The notes: generated by a model not told the origin, from the sequence alone. A DNA stretch of 64,000 bases from Arthrobacter gengyunqii (GCF_023022985.1 NZ_CP095461.1:3162001-3226000), one strand, 5' to 3'. Numbered from the stretch's first letter, positions 24,072 to 32,454 are shown. Translations and numbers: made by a program.

Positions 24072-24920
24072 CTAGGACCAGTCGAAGAAGCCCTTGCCGG
24101 ATTTGCGGCCGAGCTCGCCTCGGGCCACTTTGTCCCGCAGAATCTGCGGCGGCTCGAACCGGGGACCCAGCGTGGAGGCCAGATACTCTGCGATGCCCAG
24201 CCGCACGTCCAGGCCCACAATGTCTGTGGTCCGCAGCGGACCCGTGGGGTGCTTGTAGCCCAGGACCATGGCCGCATCGATGTCCTCTGCCGAGGCCACG
24301 CCCTCTTCCACCATGCGCATGGCTTCCAGGGCAATGGCCACTCCCAGCCGGGAACTGGCAAAGCCTGGGGCATCGTTCACGACCACCGGGGTCTTGCCCA
24401 GGTCCTGCGCCCAGGCGGCGGCCGCCTCGGCCAGCTCCCCGGAGGTCTGCTTGCCCAGCACCACTTCGATCAGGGTGGAGGCAGGCACCGGGTTGAAAAA
24501 GTGCAGGCCGCAGAACCGTTCCGGGCGCTGCAGCTTTTCCGCCAGCTCGGATACGGACAGCGAGGATGTGTTCGAGGCCAGCCAGGCCTCGGATCCCAGC
24601 TGTTCCTCGACCGCAACCAGGGCCGTCGACTTCAGGCCAAAATCTTCAGGCACCGCTTCCACCACCAATCCGGCTCCGGAGAAGGCCGCATAGTCTGTGG
24701 ACACGGACAGGCGCGCGGTCAGGTCCCCGATGGTCTCGGTGACGGTGCCGCGCTCAACGCTCTTGGCCAGCGCTGAGGCGACGCGGTCACGGGCGGCGGA
24801 GGCAGCGTCGTCGTCGCGCTCCACCACCACCACTGTTGCTCCGGCCGTGCAGAAAGCGTGGGCAATGCCTGCGCCCATCCGACCGCCGCCGAGCACGCCT
24901 ACCGTGGAGGGAACTGCCAT
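24072..24920 (-). CDS. paaH: 3-hydroxyacyl-CoA dehydrogenase, phenylacetate pathway
   Basis: A 282-residue NAD-dependent dehydrogenase. The Rossmann motif is at the start (VGVLGGGRMGAGIAHAF), with the catalytic His in GLHFFNPVPAS and C-terminal block DAPGFASSRLGVAIALEAMRMVEEGVASAEDIDAAM. In the pathway PaaH oxidises 3-hydroxyadipyl-CoA. The length fits single-domain 3-hydroxybutyryl-CoA dehydrogenases. Its first base coincides with the end of the hydratase gene. The symbol is from context; a butyrate role cannot be excluded. Confidence 0.85.
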   Translation of the reverse strand: MAVPSTVGVLGGGRMGAGIAHAFCTAGATVVVVERDDDAASAARDRVASALAKSVERGTVTETIGDLTARLSVSTDYAAFSGAGLVVEAVPEDFGLKSTALVAVEEQLGSEAWLASNTSSLSVSELAEKLQRPERFCGLHFFNPVPASTLIEVVLGKQTSGELAEAAAAWAQDLGKTPVVVNDAPGFASSRLGVAIALEAMRMVEEGVASAEDIDAAMVLGYKHPTGPLRTTDIVGLDVRLGIAEYLASTLGPRFEPPQILRDKVARGELGRKSGKGFFDWS

Positions 24921-25675
24921 TACTTTTTCTTCCTCTCAAGAAACGCCGACATGCGGTCAAACTTGGCCTGCGATTCAAACAGAATCCCCTGCGCCAGGGT
25001 GTCAATGACGGGGTGGGCCTCCGCCGGGGCGGCGAAAACTGTTTTGGTGAGCCGGACCGCCAGCGGGTCCTGGCGGTCGATCCGGTCAGCCAGGGCGTGC
25101 GCGGCGTTCAGCAGCTGCTCGGGAGCGGCGAGTTCCGTGACCAGGCGGGCCGCCAGCGCTTCCTCCCCCGTCAGCACGCGTCCGGCCAGCAGGATCTCCT
25201 TGGCGAGCGGCTCGCCCACGAGTTCCTTCAGCCGCCAGGCGGCACCTGCAGCGGCCAGAATCCCCAGCGAGGTTTCCGGATTGCCGATCTTCAGTCCTGG
25301 CGTGCCGATGCGGAAGTCCGCAGCGAAGGCCAGCTCCGCTCCCCCGCCCAGCGCGTAGCCGTCCAGGGCAGCGATGACGGGCATGGGCAGCTTGGCGATC
25401 CGGGCGAACACGGTGGAGTTAATGCCGCGCAGGGCGTCGTCGCGGCGGCGTTCCCGCAGCTGGGCTATATCCGCCCCCGAGGCGAACACCCCGTTGCTTC
25501 CGGCCAGGATGAGGATCCGGGGGTTCTCTTCCAGATCGGCACACAGTACGTGCAGCTCGTCCACCATGGCGGAATCAATGGCGTTGCGGACTTCCGGCCG
25601 GTTCAGGACCGCGGTGACGCGCCCGTTCCCCTCGGTGATCTGCAGGGTGGTGAAGGAGCTGTAATCGTTGCCCAT
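24920..25675 (-). CDS. paaF: enoyl-CoA hydratase, phenylacetate pathway
   Basis: A 251-residue crotonase with both catalytic glutamates in place (GYALGGGAELA and KIGNPETSLG), so it should hydrate 2,3-dehydroadipyl-CoA, unlike the PaaG-like paralog at 4631 that lacks them. The C-terminus (FDRMSAFLERKKK) is typical. It directly follows the thiolase (no gap) and overlaps the dehydrogenase by one base, so the three form a coupled beta-oxidation cassette. Confidence 0.87.
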   Translation of the reverse strand: MGNDYSSFTTLQITEGNGRVTAVLNRPEVRNAIDSAMVDELHVLCADLEENPRILILAGSNGVFASGADIAQLRERRRDDALRGINSTVFARIAKLPMPVIAALDGYALGGGAELAFAADFRIGTPGLKIGNPETSLGILAAAGAAWRLKELVGEPLAKEILLAGRVLTGEEALAARLVTELAAPEQLLNAAHALADRIDRQDPLAVRLTKTVFAAPAEAHPVIDTLAQGILFESQAKFDRMSAFLERKKK

Positions 25676-26887
25676 TTACACGGCCTCGATCAGCATGGCC
25701 GTACCCTGGCCGACGCCGACGCACATGGTGGCGATGCCGTGGGAAGCACCCTCGCGTTCCATCCGGTTCAACAGGGTGATGGCTATCCGGGAGCCGGAGG
25801 ATCCCAGCGGGTGGCCCAGGGCAATGGCGCCGCCGTCGTTGTTGACGATGTCCTCGTTCACACCGAGCCGGCGGATGCAGGCCAGGGACTGGGTGGCGAA
25901 GGCTTCGTTCAGTTCAAAGGCGCCGACGTCGGCAAGTTTCACGCCGCTGCGCGCGAGGACCTTCTGCGTGGCCGGGACCGGACCGATGCCCATGATTTCC
26001 GGCGGCACTCCGGCGGAGGCGCCGTCGACAATCCGGGCCCGGGCGGTGAGACCGTATTCGCGGATGGCGCGCTCGGACGCCACGATGATGGCGGAGGCGC
26101 CGTCGTTCAGTGTGCTGGAGTTGCCGGCGGTGACAATGCCGCCGGCCCGGACCACGGGACGCAGCTTGGCGAGCACCTCAGCGGTGGTGCCCTCGCGCGG
26201 ACCCTCGTCGGTATCCACCACGGTGTCGCCCTTGCGGCCGCGGACGGTGACCGGAACTATTTCGTTCTTGAAGTGTCCGGCGGCAATGGCGGCCAGCGCA
26301 TTCTCATGCGAGCGGACGGCAAACGCGTCGGCGTCGTCGCGGGAGATACCGTCCACGGCGGCCAGTTCCTCTGCGGTTTCCGGCATGGAGTACGTCATCT
26401 TGCCGTCGCGGGAGAGTTCTCCGGAGGTAAAGCGTTCGTTCACGAAGCGCCAGCCGATGGAGGTATCGAAGGTTTCACCGGGCTTGGCGAAGGCCTTGGT
26501 GGGCTTTTCGGTGACCCAGGGCGCGCGGCTCATGGATTCGGTGCCGCCGGCAATGACAATGTCCGCGGCTCCCGCCTTGATCATGTGCGAGGCCATGATG
26601 ATGGCGGACAGCCCGGAGGCGCAGAGCCGGTTCACGGTGATGCCGGGAACGTCGCTGGGGAACCCGGCGAGCAGCGCTGCGAGGCGTGCTACGTTCCGGT
26701 TCTCTTCGCCGGCACCGTTGGCGTTGCCCAGGATGACTTCGTCGACGACGGCGGGGTCCAGTCCCTCGCGCGCCACCAGTTCCTGCAGCGTCAGTGCCGC
26801 CAGGTCATCGGGCCGGACACTGGACAGCGCGCCCCCGTATCTGCCCACCGGGGTCCGCACTCCGCCCACGAGAAACGCTTCAGTCAT
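25676..26887 (-). CDS. paaJ: 3-oxoadipyl-CoA / acetyl-CoA acyltransferase (thiolase)
   Basis: A 403-residue thiolase. The nucleophile Cys is in TVNRLCASGLSA (about residue 90), the conserved His in GGAIALGHPLGSSG and the second Cys in MCVGVGQGTA. In the phenylacetate route this enzyme releases acetyl-CoA twice, from 3-oxo-5,6-dehydrosuberyl-CoA and 3-oxoadipyl-CoA. It leads the paaJ-paaF-paaH-phosphatase unit behind a PaaR palindrome, the main evidence for the pathway role. The ATG at 26887 has GGGAG 5 bases upstream. Confidence 0.88.
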   Translation of the reverse strand: MTEAFLVGGVRTPVGRYGGALSSVRPDDLAALTLQELVAREGLDPAVVDEVILGNANGAGEENRNVARLAALLAGFPSDVPGITVNRLCASGLSAIIMASHMIKAGAADIVIAGGTESMSRAPWVTEKPTKAFAKPGETFDTSIGWRFVNERFTSGELSRDGKMTYSMPETAEELAAVDGISRDDADAFAVRSHENALAAIAAGHFKNEIVPVTVRGRKGDTVVDTDEGPREGTTAEVLAKLRPVVRAGGIVTAGNSSTLNDGASAIIVASERAIREYGLTARARIVDGASAGVPPEIMGIGPVPATQKVLARSGVKLADVGAFELNEAFATQSLACIRRLGVNEDIVNNDGGAIALGHPLGSSGSRIAITLLNRMEREGASHGIATMCVGVGQGTAMLIEAV

Positions 26888-26937
26888 GTCTGCTCCCACT
26901 GTCTGTGTGCCGCCGGCCGACGCTGGCCGGGCAGCAT

Positions 26938-26988
26938 TTACTGACCATTCGTTCTGTAAAGAATTGCACGGCGGCGTACCGCGGTCAA
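26938..26988 (-). promoter_or_regulatory. thiolase operon promoter with PaaR operator
   Basis: On the minus strand TTGACC (complement of 26983-26988) and, after 17 bases, AATTCT (complement of 26960-26965) form a promoter. A 22-base palindrome at 26938-26959 follows directly (arms TTACTGACCA and, on the other strand, TTACAGAACG, around TT). It would block initiation when bound. Confidence 0.8.
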
Positions 26989-27067
26989 TGTGACCGGCCT
27001 TAGGTGACGGACGGCTCCTGCGGACAGAAAGTCCGCAGGATCATCCGCAGCCGGCGGTTCGCGGGGC

Positions 27068-27073
27068 TAGGCT
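27068..27073 (+). promoter_or_regulatory. -10 element for a probable leaderless mRNA (VOC protein)
   Basis: TAGGCT ends 6 bases before the ATG at 27080, with no ribosome binding site between them. Confidence 0.5.
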
Positions 27074-27079
27074 TCGGGC

Positions 27080-27517
27080 ATGAGCTTCAACATTCAAATA
27101 TGCGTGGACTGCGAAAACGCCCATGAGCAGGCTGATTGGTGGGCGGAAACGCTGGGCTGGGTCGTTGAACCCCTGGACCAGGCCATGATTGATTCCCTGC
27201 TGGATCAGGGGACCATTTCCCCGGACATGCTGGTTGACCATAAAGGGCAGCGGCGGTGGCGCGACGGTGCGGCGATCTGTCGGGAAAGCGAGGTCGGCTC
27301 CTCGGAACGCCTGCGTATCCTTTTCCAGCCCGTGCCCGAGCCCAAGACGGCAAAGGACCGCATCCATCTGGACGTCCATATCAACGGGGCGGACAAGGAC
27401 GTGATACGGGCGGAACTTGAGGCACGCGGAGCCACCTTCCTGTACTCGGAACAGCAGGGGCCATCATCCTGGTACACCATGGCCGATCCCGAAGGAAACG
27501 AATTCTGCATCGCCTAG
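27080..27517 (+). CDS. VOC/glyoxalase superfamily protein
   Basis: A 145-residue protein of the vicinal-oxygen-chelate fold, in the small actinobacterial group that begins with NIQICVDCENAHEQADWWAETLGW. The second half holds RIHLDVHINGADKDVIRAELEARGA and the terminal DPEGNEFCIA block. Such proteins include antibiotic-binding and isomerase members; the substrate is unknown. It converges with the CPBP protease gene. Confidence 0.82.
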   Translation: MSFNIQICVDCENAHEQADWWAETLGWVVEPLDQAMIDSLLDQGTISPDMLVDHKGQRRWRDGAAICRESEVGSSERLRILFQPVPEPKTAKDRIHLDVHINGADKDVIRAELEARGATFLYSEQQGPSSWYTMADPEGNEFCIA

Positions 27518-27563
27518 GCCAACGGGCAGCGGCGAGAGAATCCGGCCTGCGGCGCTTCCAGGG

Positions 27564-28292
27564 TTATTGCAGCAGTTCCGCCGGCACAGCGTAGGTCAGC
27601 AGGACCGCCAGCAGGTTCTTGGCGGCGTGCACGGCGTAGGACAGGATGAAATTGTTACCCGCCCAGACGTAGATGCCCACCAACACCGCACCCATCGCCA
27701 GGTACGGCATCAGGACCGGCAGCGTCAGCGCCTCCTTGCCGGCCAGGTGGATGCCCGCGAACAGCACCAGGGAGATTCCGCAGCAGACCCATATGTTCAG
27801 GTGCCTGCTGAGCTTGCCGATGAGCAGGTGGCGGAAGATGTACTCCTCCACAAACGGAGCGATCAGCACCAGCAGGGGAATGATCAGCAGCGGAGGCAGG
27901 GACACCACCAGCCCCTGGACTGCTTCCTGGTTGACAGCTGTTTCGGGCGGTCCGGTGAAGGCCACCGCGACGGCGGTGAGCACCAGCATGGCAAAGACCC
28001 CGCCCGGAATGATGGCCAGCGTCAGCCAGGGCCGGGTGGCCAGGATGCGGGTTTCCCGCACCGCGTACCGCCAGGAAGCCCAGGCGGCCAGCGCGCCGGC
28101 CGAAAGGTAGAACGCCAGGTTCACCACGTAGCCGGCCAGCAGCGGATCGGGAATCAGGGTGGTCAGTCCGGGGATGCCGAGCCCCGGGGCGTAACTGAAG
28201 ATCAGCAGGAACAGCACATAAAACCCTCCGGCAATTCCGTCGCGCCGGGTAAAGGCGTAGGACAGGAACTCCGGCCGGCGAAGCTCAGCCAC
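27564..28292 (-). CDS. CPBP family intramembrane glutamic endopeptidase
   Basis: A 242-residue membrane protein with about seven hydrophobic helices and the CPBP/Abi motifs: EEYIFR (EExxxR, about residue 150), FAGIH, and a final HAAKN. The family cleaves within membranes and includes CAAX-processing and bacteriocin-immunity enzymes. The GTG start lies 1 base after the NnrD gene, so it is the last gene of a three-gene minus-strand unit. Confidence 0.85.
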   Translation of the reverse strand: MAELRRPEFLSYAFTRRDGIAGGFYVLFLLIFSYAPGLGIPGLTTLIPDPLLAGYVVNLAFYLSAGALAAWASWRYAVRETRILATRPWLTLAIIPGGVFAMLVLTAVAVAFTGPPETAVNQEAVQGLVVSLPPLLIIPLLVLIAPFVEEYIFRHLLIGKLSRHLNIWVCCGISLVLFAGIHLAGKEALTLPVLMPYLAMGAVLVGIYVWAGNNFILSYAVHAAKNLLAVLLTYAVPAELLQ

Positions 28293-28293
28293 G

Positions 28294-29178
28294 TTAGACG
28301 GTCAACTCCGCCATGACGCGGGGCATGGCGTCCAGCAGTTCCCCGGCCAGGAAGCTGAGGGGTCCCTGGGCGGCGGCCAGCCGGTCGCCGGCGGTGGAGT
28401 GCAGATAGGTTCCCCAGCAGGCGGCCTGTTCGGGACTGGCTTTTCGTGCCAGGAACCCGGCGATGGCGCCGGCCAGAACGTCTCCGCTGCCGGAAGTTCC
28501 CAAACCTGAGTTGCCCGAAGGAACTTCCCAGCGCCGGCCGTCCGGTGCCGTGATGAACCCGTGGGCCGCCACCACCGCCTTATATTTGGCCGCAATATCG
28601 AGGGCCGCCTGCTCCACGTCGAGGTCCGCCTCGGGGTCAAGGTCCAGCAAACGTGCGGCTTCGTTCTTGTTCGGAGTAAGCACCAGCCGGCCGGCCCAGC
28701 CTTCATACACCTCCGGCAGACCGGGCAGAACGCCAAGTGCGTAGGCATCGAGGACCACCGACGCGTCATCCTTCATCAGCGGAGCAATACTCCGGAGCAG
28801 CTCTGCGGTGGAATCGGCGTCGTCCAGACCGGGGCCAACCACCACCACGTCGGACGTTTCCAGATCGGCCCCAATGGCCTTGCCCGCCCGGGACCCGGAA
28901 ATTACGCCGTCGTCTTCGGGCAGCGGAGCGCACCCCGATTCGGGAACCGCCACGGCAACGGCCACGGCCACTGATTCGGTTACGGCGAGTGTCAGCCGGC
29001 CAGCTCCTACACGCAGGGCAGCGCGGCCGGTGAGCATGGCAGCGCCGGGAGAACGCCGTGCGCCGCCGACCACCAGCACGTTGCCGCGGTCGGATTTGTC
29101 GGCGGCCTCACGGTTGACCTGCCAGCCCCTCAGCAGGGCGGGAGTTACGGCAGTTACGGGTTCAACGGGGGTGGACAT
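28294..29178 (-). CDS. nnrD: ADP-dependent NAD(P)H-hydrate dehydratase
   Basis: A 294-residue ribokinase-like repair enzyme that restores NAD(P)H from its hydrated form using ADP. Family blocks are GNVLVVGGARRSPGAAMLTGRAALRVGAGRLTLAV near the start, LVLTPNKNEAARLL, and the catalytic NSGLGTSGSGDVLAGAIAGFLA. No N-terminal NnrE epimerase domain is fused. The start at 29178 is chosen because GGAG stands 9 bases before it while it abuts the alternative at 29187. It overlaps the upstream phosphatase gene by 17 bases. Confidence 0.9.
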   Translation of the reverse strand: MSTPVEPVTAVTPALLRGWQVNREAADKSDRGNVLVVGGARRSPGAAMLTGRAALRVGAGRLTLAVTESVAVAVAVAVPESGCAPLPEDDGVISGSRAGKAIGADLETSDVVVVGPGLDDADSTAELLRSIAPLMKDDASVVLDAYALGVLPGLPEVYEGWAGRLVLTPNKNEAARLLDLDPEADLDVEQAALDIAAKYKAVVAAHGFITAPDGRRWEVPSGNSGLGTSGSGDVLAGAIAGFLARKASPEQAACWGTYLHSTAGDRLAAAQGPLSFLAGELLDAMPRVMAELTV

Positions 29179-29890
29179 GGTTGTCATCTCCTGCATGCTC
29201 GGTCACCGGTGCGCCGCCGGATTCCAGGTGGTCAACGGCATTGAAACTCTCCAGCGCCCAGCGGCCCTTTCCTTCCGGGCGCATCAGACGGGTAATGGAA
29301 GCGTTGCGGACGCTCGTACTGGCGGCAATATCTAGAAGTTCGGCCTCGCTGAGCTGCTCGCAGATGTAGCGGATCAGCATGATCACGGCGTCATGGCAGA
29401 CGACGGCGACACGCTTTCCGTCGTTTTCGTCGTCGATGTCGCGGAGGACCGAACGCAGCCGCAGTGCCACGTCGGCCCAGGATTCCCCGCCCGGGGGCCG
29501 GTAGGAGAACTTGCCCAGCCAGTTTCGCCGCTGTGCTTCATCCGGGAAACGGGCGTCCACTCCTGCTGAGGTCAGCAGGTCCAGGATGCCCAGTTCCCGG
29601 TCGCGCAGCCGTTCGTCCAGGCGCATGTCCTGCAGGCCTGTCAGCTCGGCTGTCTGCCGGGCCCGCAGGTACGGCGAACACCAGACGGCCTCGGGACGTT
29701 CATCCTCCGGCAGCGCGGCGAGCCAGCGGCCCAGCGCTTCACCCTGCTGAACACCGGCGTCACTCAGCGGAACGTCGGCGTCCCGCAGCCCAATGTCGAT
29801 GACTTCGGCCCCGGAGCGGTGTGCCGCTGTGGCAGCTACGTTTCCCGCGCTTTCGCCGTGGCGGATGAGGACCAGTTCAATTGCACCCAT
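29162..29890 (-). CDS. histidine phosphatase superfamily protein
   Basis: A 242-residue phosphoglycerate-mutase-like enzyme. The phosphohistidine motif LIRHGESAGN opens the protein, the acid residue is in the CSPYLRARQTAEL block and the second His is in VAVVCHDAVIMLI. The substrate is not evident; it is longer than typical cofactor-dependent mutases. First gene of a unit with nnrD and the CPBP protease. A -10-like TAGAGT lies 6 bases before its ATG. Confidence 0.83.
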   Translation of the reverse strand: MGAIELVLIRHGESAGNVAATAAHRSGAEVIDIGLRDADVPLSDAGVQQGEALGRWLAALPEDERPEAVWCSPYLRARQTAELTGLQDMRLDERLRDRELGILDLLTSAGVDARFPDEAQRRNWLGKFSYRPPGGESWADVALRLRSVLRDIDDENDGKRVAVVCHDAVIMLIRYICEQLSEAELLDIAASTSVRNASITRLMRPEGKGRWALESFNAVDHLESGGAPVTEHAGDDNHVHPR

Positions 29891-29896
29891 CCTCCG

Positions 29897-29902
29897 ACTC
29901 TA
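29897..29902 (-). promoter_or_regulatory. -10 element for a probable leaderless mRNA (histidine phosphatase)
   Basis: TAGAGT on the minus strand, separated from the ATG at 29890 by 6 bases (CGGAGG, which is too close to the ATG to act as a Shine-Dalgarno site). Confidence 0.5.
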
Positions 29903-29970
29903 CCCCTGCTCCAAAATCGAGCCGAGATGAATTGAAGAAAAAACCATCCGGGATTCATTATTCGAAGTCC

Positions 29971-30001
29971 TTGATTTGGGCACAGCGGATGTGGTTAGGC
30001 T
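29971..30001 (+). promoter_or_regulatory. promoter of first tandem lipoprotein gene
   Basis: TTGATT (29971-29976), 19-base spacer, TAGGCT (29996-30001), then 5 bases to the ATG at 30007. The same arrangement recurs at 30640-30670. It lies in an unusually AT-rich stretch (about 29930-29980). Confidence 0.65.
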
Positions 30002-30006
30002 CGACA

Positions 30007-30579
30007 ATGGAAAATACGCTTTGGAACGCCTCAACAGACATTTCCAGGATTTCTGCAGGGAATCGGGCACGGCGGACTTTATTGGCATGCTCAGGGGTGG
30101 TTGTCCTTGCATCCTGCTCTGCGGCTCCCGCGGACAGCACCGCCGCCGGGAGCACCAACAGCCCTGCCCCCACTGTCCCTTCGTCTTCTTCTGCCTCCCC
30201 CATGCCCGTTCCCTCATCTGCATCAGCTGAAAGCACACCCTTACATGAACCTCTGTCACCGGATTCACGGTCGTACCCGGCGGAAGAACTCGTTCTCTCC
30301 GAAAAGGGAACAGGCAGCGGAAGCTATGTTGTTGAGGGTGGACTGAGAGAGGGAGAATCCATCACCATTGCGGTCATGTGCACCCCGGGCGGAAAACTGG
30401 ACGTGAAGACCGACCCCGCCATCGCAGGCATCGGCAACTTTCACTGCGGCAATGGGCCGCTTGACATGAGCGTCAGCAATCCCGCCTTCGTGCGGGACAT
30501 TCCGGATCTGTTCGTCACTGTGGAGACGTCCAGCGGCGGGTCCTTCTGGGTTCAGGCCCGGGTCCACAGCGGCGCCTAG
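30007..30579 (+). CDS. predicted lipoprotein, first of a tandem paralogous pair
   Basis: A 190-residue lipoprotein of unknown function. The signal (RRTLLACSGVVVLASC) ends in a lipobox, followed by a Ser/Pro/Ala-rich spacer (about 45-85) and a compact beta-rich domain (EGESITIAVMCTPGGKLDV, then HCGNG) with two cysteines about 22 residues apart, likely a disulfide. A longer in-frame ORF from 29881 exists, but the promoter at 29971-30001 lies inside it, so the ATG at 30007 is preferred. The next gene is a diverged copy with the same layout. Confidence 0.72.
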   Translation: MENTLWNASTDISRISAGNRARRTLLACSGVVVLASCSAAPADSTAAGSTNSPAPTVPSSSSASPMPVPSSASAESTPLHEPLSPDSRSYPAEELVLSEKGTGSGSYVVEGGLREGESITIAVMCTPGGKLDVKTDPAIAGIGNFHCGNGPLDMSVSNPAFVRDIPDLFVTVETSSGGSFWVQARVHSGA

Positions 30580-30639
30580 GATTTATGAAAATGTTTCCTT
30601 TGCATGGATAAATAAACTCCCAACACTTTCCAAAAAACC

Positions 30640-30670
30640 TTGATTCACCTTACGTCATTGTGTTTAGGGT
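30640..30670 (+). promoter_or_regulatory. promoter of second tandem lipoprotein gene
   Basis: TTGATT (30640-30645), 19-base spacer, TAGGGT (30665-30670), 5 bases, then the ATG at 30676. The geometry is identical to the promoter of the paralog upstream, within another AT-rich stretch (30585-30650). Confidence 0.65.
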
Positions 30671-30675
30671 CGTTG

Positions 30676-31206
30676 ATGGGAACCTTTATGAAGGAAAGTG
30701 CATCGACCGCAGCACGCACCTCCGCCACCCGAAAGGTGAGCGGTCTTCTGGCCTGCGTGTTTGTTGTTGCCCTCGGTGGTTGTTCCGCAGATGGGGCAGC
30801 CGAAGCCGAGCCGGCAACCACGCCGGCTGCCGAAAGCCCGTCCCCCTTCGTTGTTGCTCCAGAATCGGATCTGGCGGAACCCCTTGCACCGCAGATTGAA
30901 TTCGACGGTTATTCTCCCTCCGGGCAGAGGGTTCTTTCCGAGCAGGGCGTTGGCACCGGAACCCATGAGTTTGACGGAGTACTGGAAGCGGGACAGGTCC
31001 TGAGCCTCTCTGCGTCCTGTTCCCCCGGTGATTCGGTGTCCATCAGCGCAGGTATGGGGAGTTATACCGTTCCCTGCAGCAGCCCCGGCAGTTCATATTC
31101 TTTCAATGCTCCGGCCGCCGAGCCGGTTGAAGACGTGGAAGTCACTGTGGAAACAGCTGACGGCTCCCCCTACTGGCTCGCGGCCTGGGTGCACGACGCA
31201 GAATAA
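30676..31206 (+). CDS. predicted lipoprotein, second of a tandem paralogous pair
   Basis: A 176-residue lipoprotein (lipobox ALGGC). It shares its plan with the preceding gene: Ala/Pro/Ser spacer, then a motif LSEQGVGTGTHEFDGVLEAGQVLSLSASCSPGD corresponding to LSEKGTGSGSYVVEGGLREGES...MCTPGG, a second Cys (VPCSSPG), and VEVTVETADGSPYWLAAWVHDAE at the end, matching FVTVETSSGGSFWVQARVHSGA. Function unknown; a small cell-surface beta domain is likely. The ATG at 30676 is fixed by the promoter; 30688 is also possible. Confidence 0.7.
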   Translation: MGTFMKESASTAARTSATRKVSGLLACVFVVALGGCSADGAAEAEPATTPAAESPSPFVVAPESDLAEPLAPQIEFDGYSPSGQRVLSEQGVGTGTHEFDGVLEAGQVLSLSASCSPGDSVSISAGMGSYTVPCSSPGSSYSFNAPAAEPVEDVEVTVETADGSPYWLAAWVHDAE

Positions 31207-31221
31207 GCCTGCCGCGCGCCA

Positions 31222-32454
31222 TCACGTGCGGGTGCGCTGGTCCACCTTGCCACCGTTGCGGACTGTAAAGGTCAGCAGGAACGCAACTGCGGCGAAGGCC
31301 GCCAGCAGCATGAGCCCCACGAAGTAGCTGCGGTTGGCCGGATCGTAGGTGGCACCCATGACCAGCGGCGGAAAATAGCCGCCCAGTCCCCCGGCGGCGG
31401 CGATGATCCCGCCGACCGTGCCCACGTCCTGCGCCGGCGCTGCCCGTCCCACCCAGGCAAACACACCCCCGGTGCCCAGCCCCAGGAACAGGGCCATCAG
31501 GATGAACGCCGTGCCGTACACCCGTTCCTCCTCCGGCCGCAGCGCAACGACAATGGCCAGGACCACGGTGCCGGCCAGGGACGTGAGCGTCACCAGTTTC
31601 GGACCCACTTTGTCCGCGATCGTTCCGCCGATGGGCCGGGCGATCACGGCTGCCACGGCGAACCCGGCAGTACGGGTTCCGGCAGCGGTGGCGTCATAGT
31701 CGTACACGTTGCCCAGGTACGTGGGCAGGTAGTTGGAGAACGCCACGAACGCGCCGAACACCACCCCGTAAAGGAAGCACAGTTGCCAGGTCACGCGCAG
31801 GCTGAAGGCGTGGGTAATCTTCGGCAGCACCGGTTCGGTGGGTGCAGACCAGGCCGGTGACTCACGCAGAATCAGCCAGCTCAGAACCGCCATGGCCGCC
31901 ACCACGACGGCGATGGTGATGTGGGTGCCCATGTAGCCGACGGCGGTGACCAGCCGCGGCGTGAAGAACGCCGAGACGGCGGTGCCCACCATGCCCGCGC
32001 CGAAGACGCCGGTGGCGAATCCTTTCCGGGTGCGTTCGTACCAGGCCGAGCAGAACGGAATACCGATGGCGAACACCGTCCCGGCGATGCCCAGAAAAAA
32101 CGCAATGACTACCAGGAACGGGAAGTTCCCCATCTGTCCCACGATGCCGGTCAGCAGCACCAGCGGCGCGGTAACACCCAGAATGACGGTGAACATGATC
32201 CGGCCGCCGTAGCGGTCGGTCAGGGCCCCCACGGGAATGCGGGCCACGGATCCCACCAGGATGGGCATGGCCACCAAGATGGAGGTCTGACCCGGTCCCA
32301 GATCCATGTCTGTGGCGTACCGGCTGGACAACGGCCCGATGATTGTCCAGGCCCAGAACCCCACCGTGGACGCCACCGTGGCAACAATAAGGTTCTTCAG
32401 CTGACCGGATCTCAGGTCCGCGGATGACGCCGGCGATTGCGCTGAAGCTGGCAT
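31222..32454 (-). CDS. narK: nitrate/nitrite transporter (MFS, NarK type)
   Basis: A 410-residue major-facilitator protein with about 12 membrane helices. The nitrate-porter features are the N-terminal block FWAWTIIGPLSSRYATDMDL, the RxxxG-type loop VARIPVGALTDRYGGR and the Gly-rich nitrate signature region (GLGTGGVFAWVGRAAP). It imports nitrate and/or exports nitrite. It lies 36 bases after narI on the same strand and probably belongs to the nar operon. Confidence 0.9.
   Translation of the reverse strand: MPASAQSPASSADLRSGQLKNLIVATVASTVGFWAWTIIGPLSSRYATDMDLGPGQTSILVAMPILVGSVARIPVGALTDRYGGRIMFTVILGVTAPLVLLTGIVGQMGNFPFLVVIAFFLGIAGTVFAIGIPFCSAWYERTRKGFATGVFGAGMVGTAVSAFFTPRLVTAVGYMGTHITIAVVVAAMAVLSWLILRESPAWSAPTEPVLPKITHAFSLRVTWQLCFLYGVVFGAFVAFSNYLPTYLGNVYDYDATAAGTRTAGFAVAAVIARPIGGTIADKVGPKLVTLTSLAGTVVLAIVVALRPEEERVYGTAFILMALFLGLGTGGVFAWVGRAAPAQDVGTVGGIIAAAGGLGGYFPPLVMGATYDPANRSYFVGLMLLAAFAAVAFLLTFTVRNGGKVDQRTRT

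Noticed and set aside
29881..30006. N-terminal extension of the first lipoprotein
   Set aside because: The TTGATT/TAGGCT promoter lies inside it, it overlaps the divergent phosphatase start and it would bury the signal peptide.
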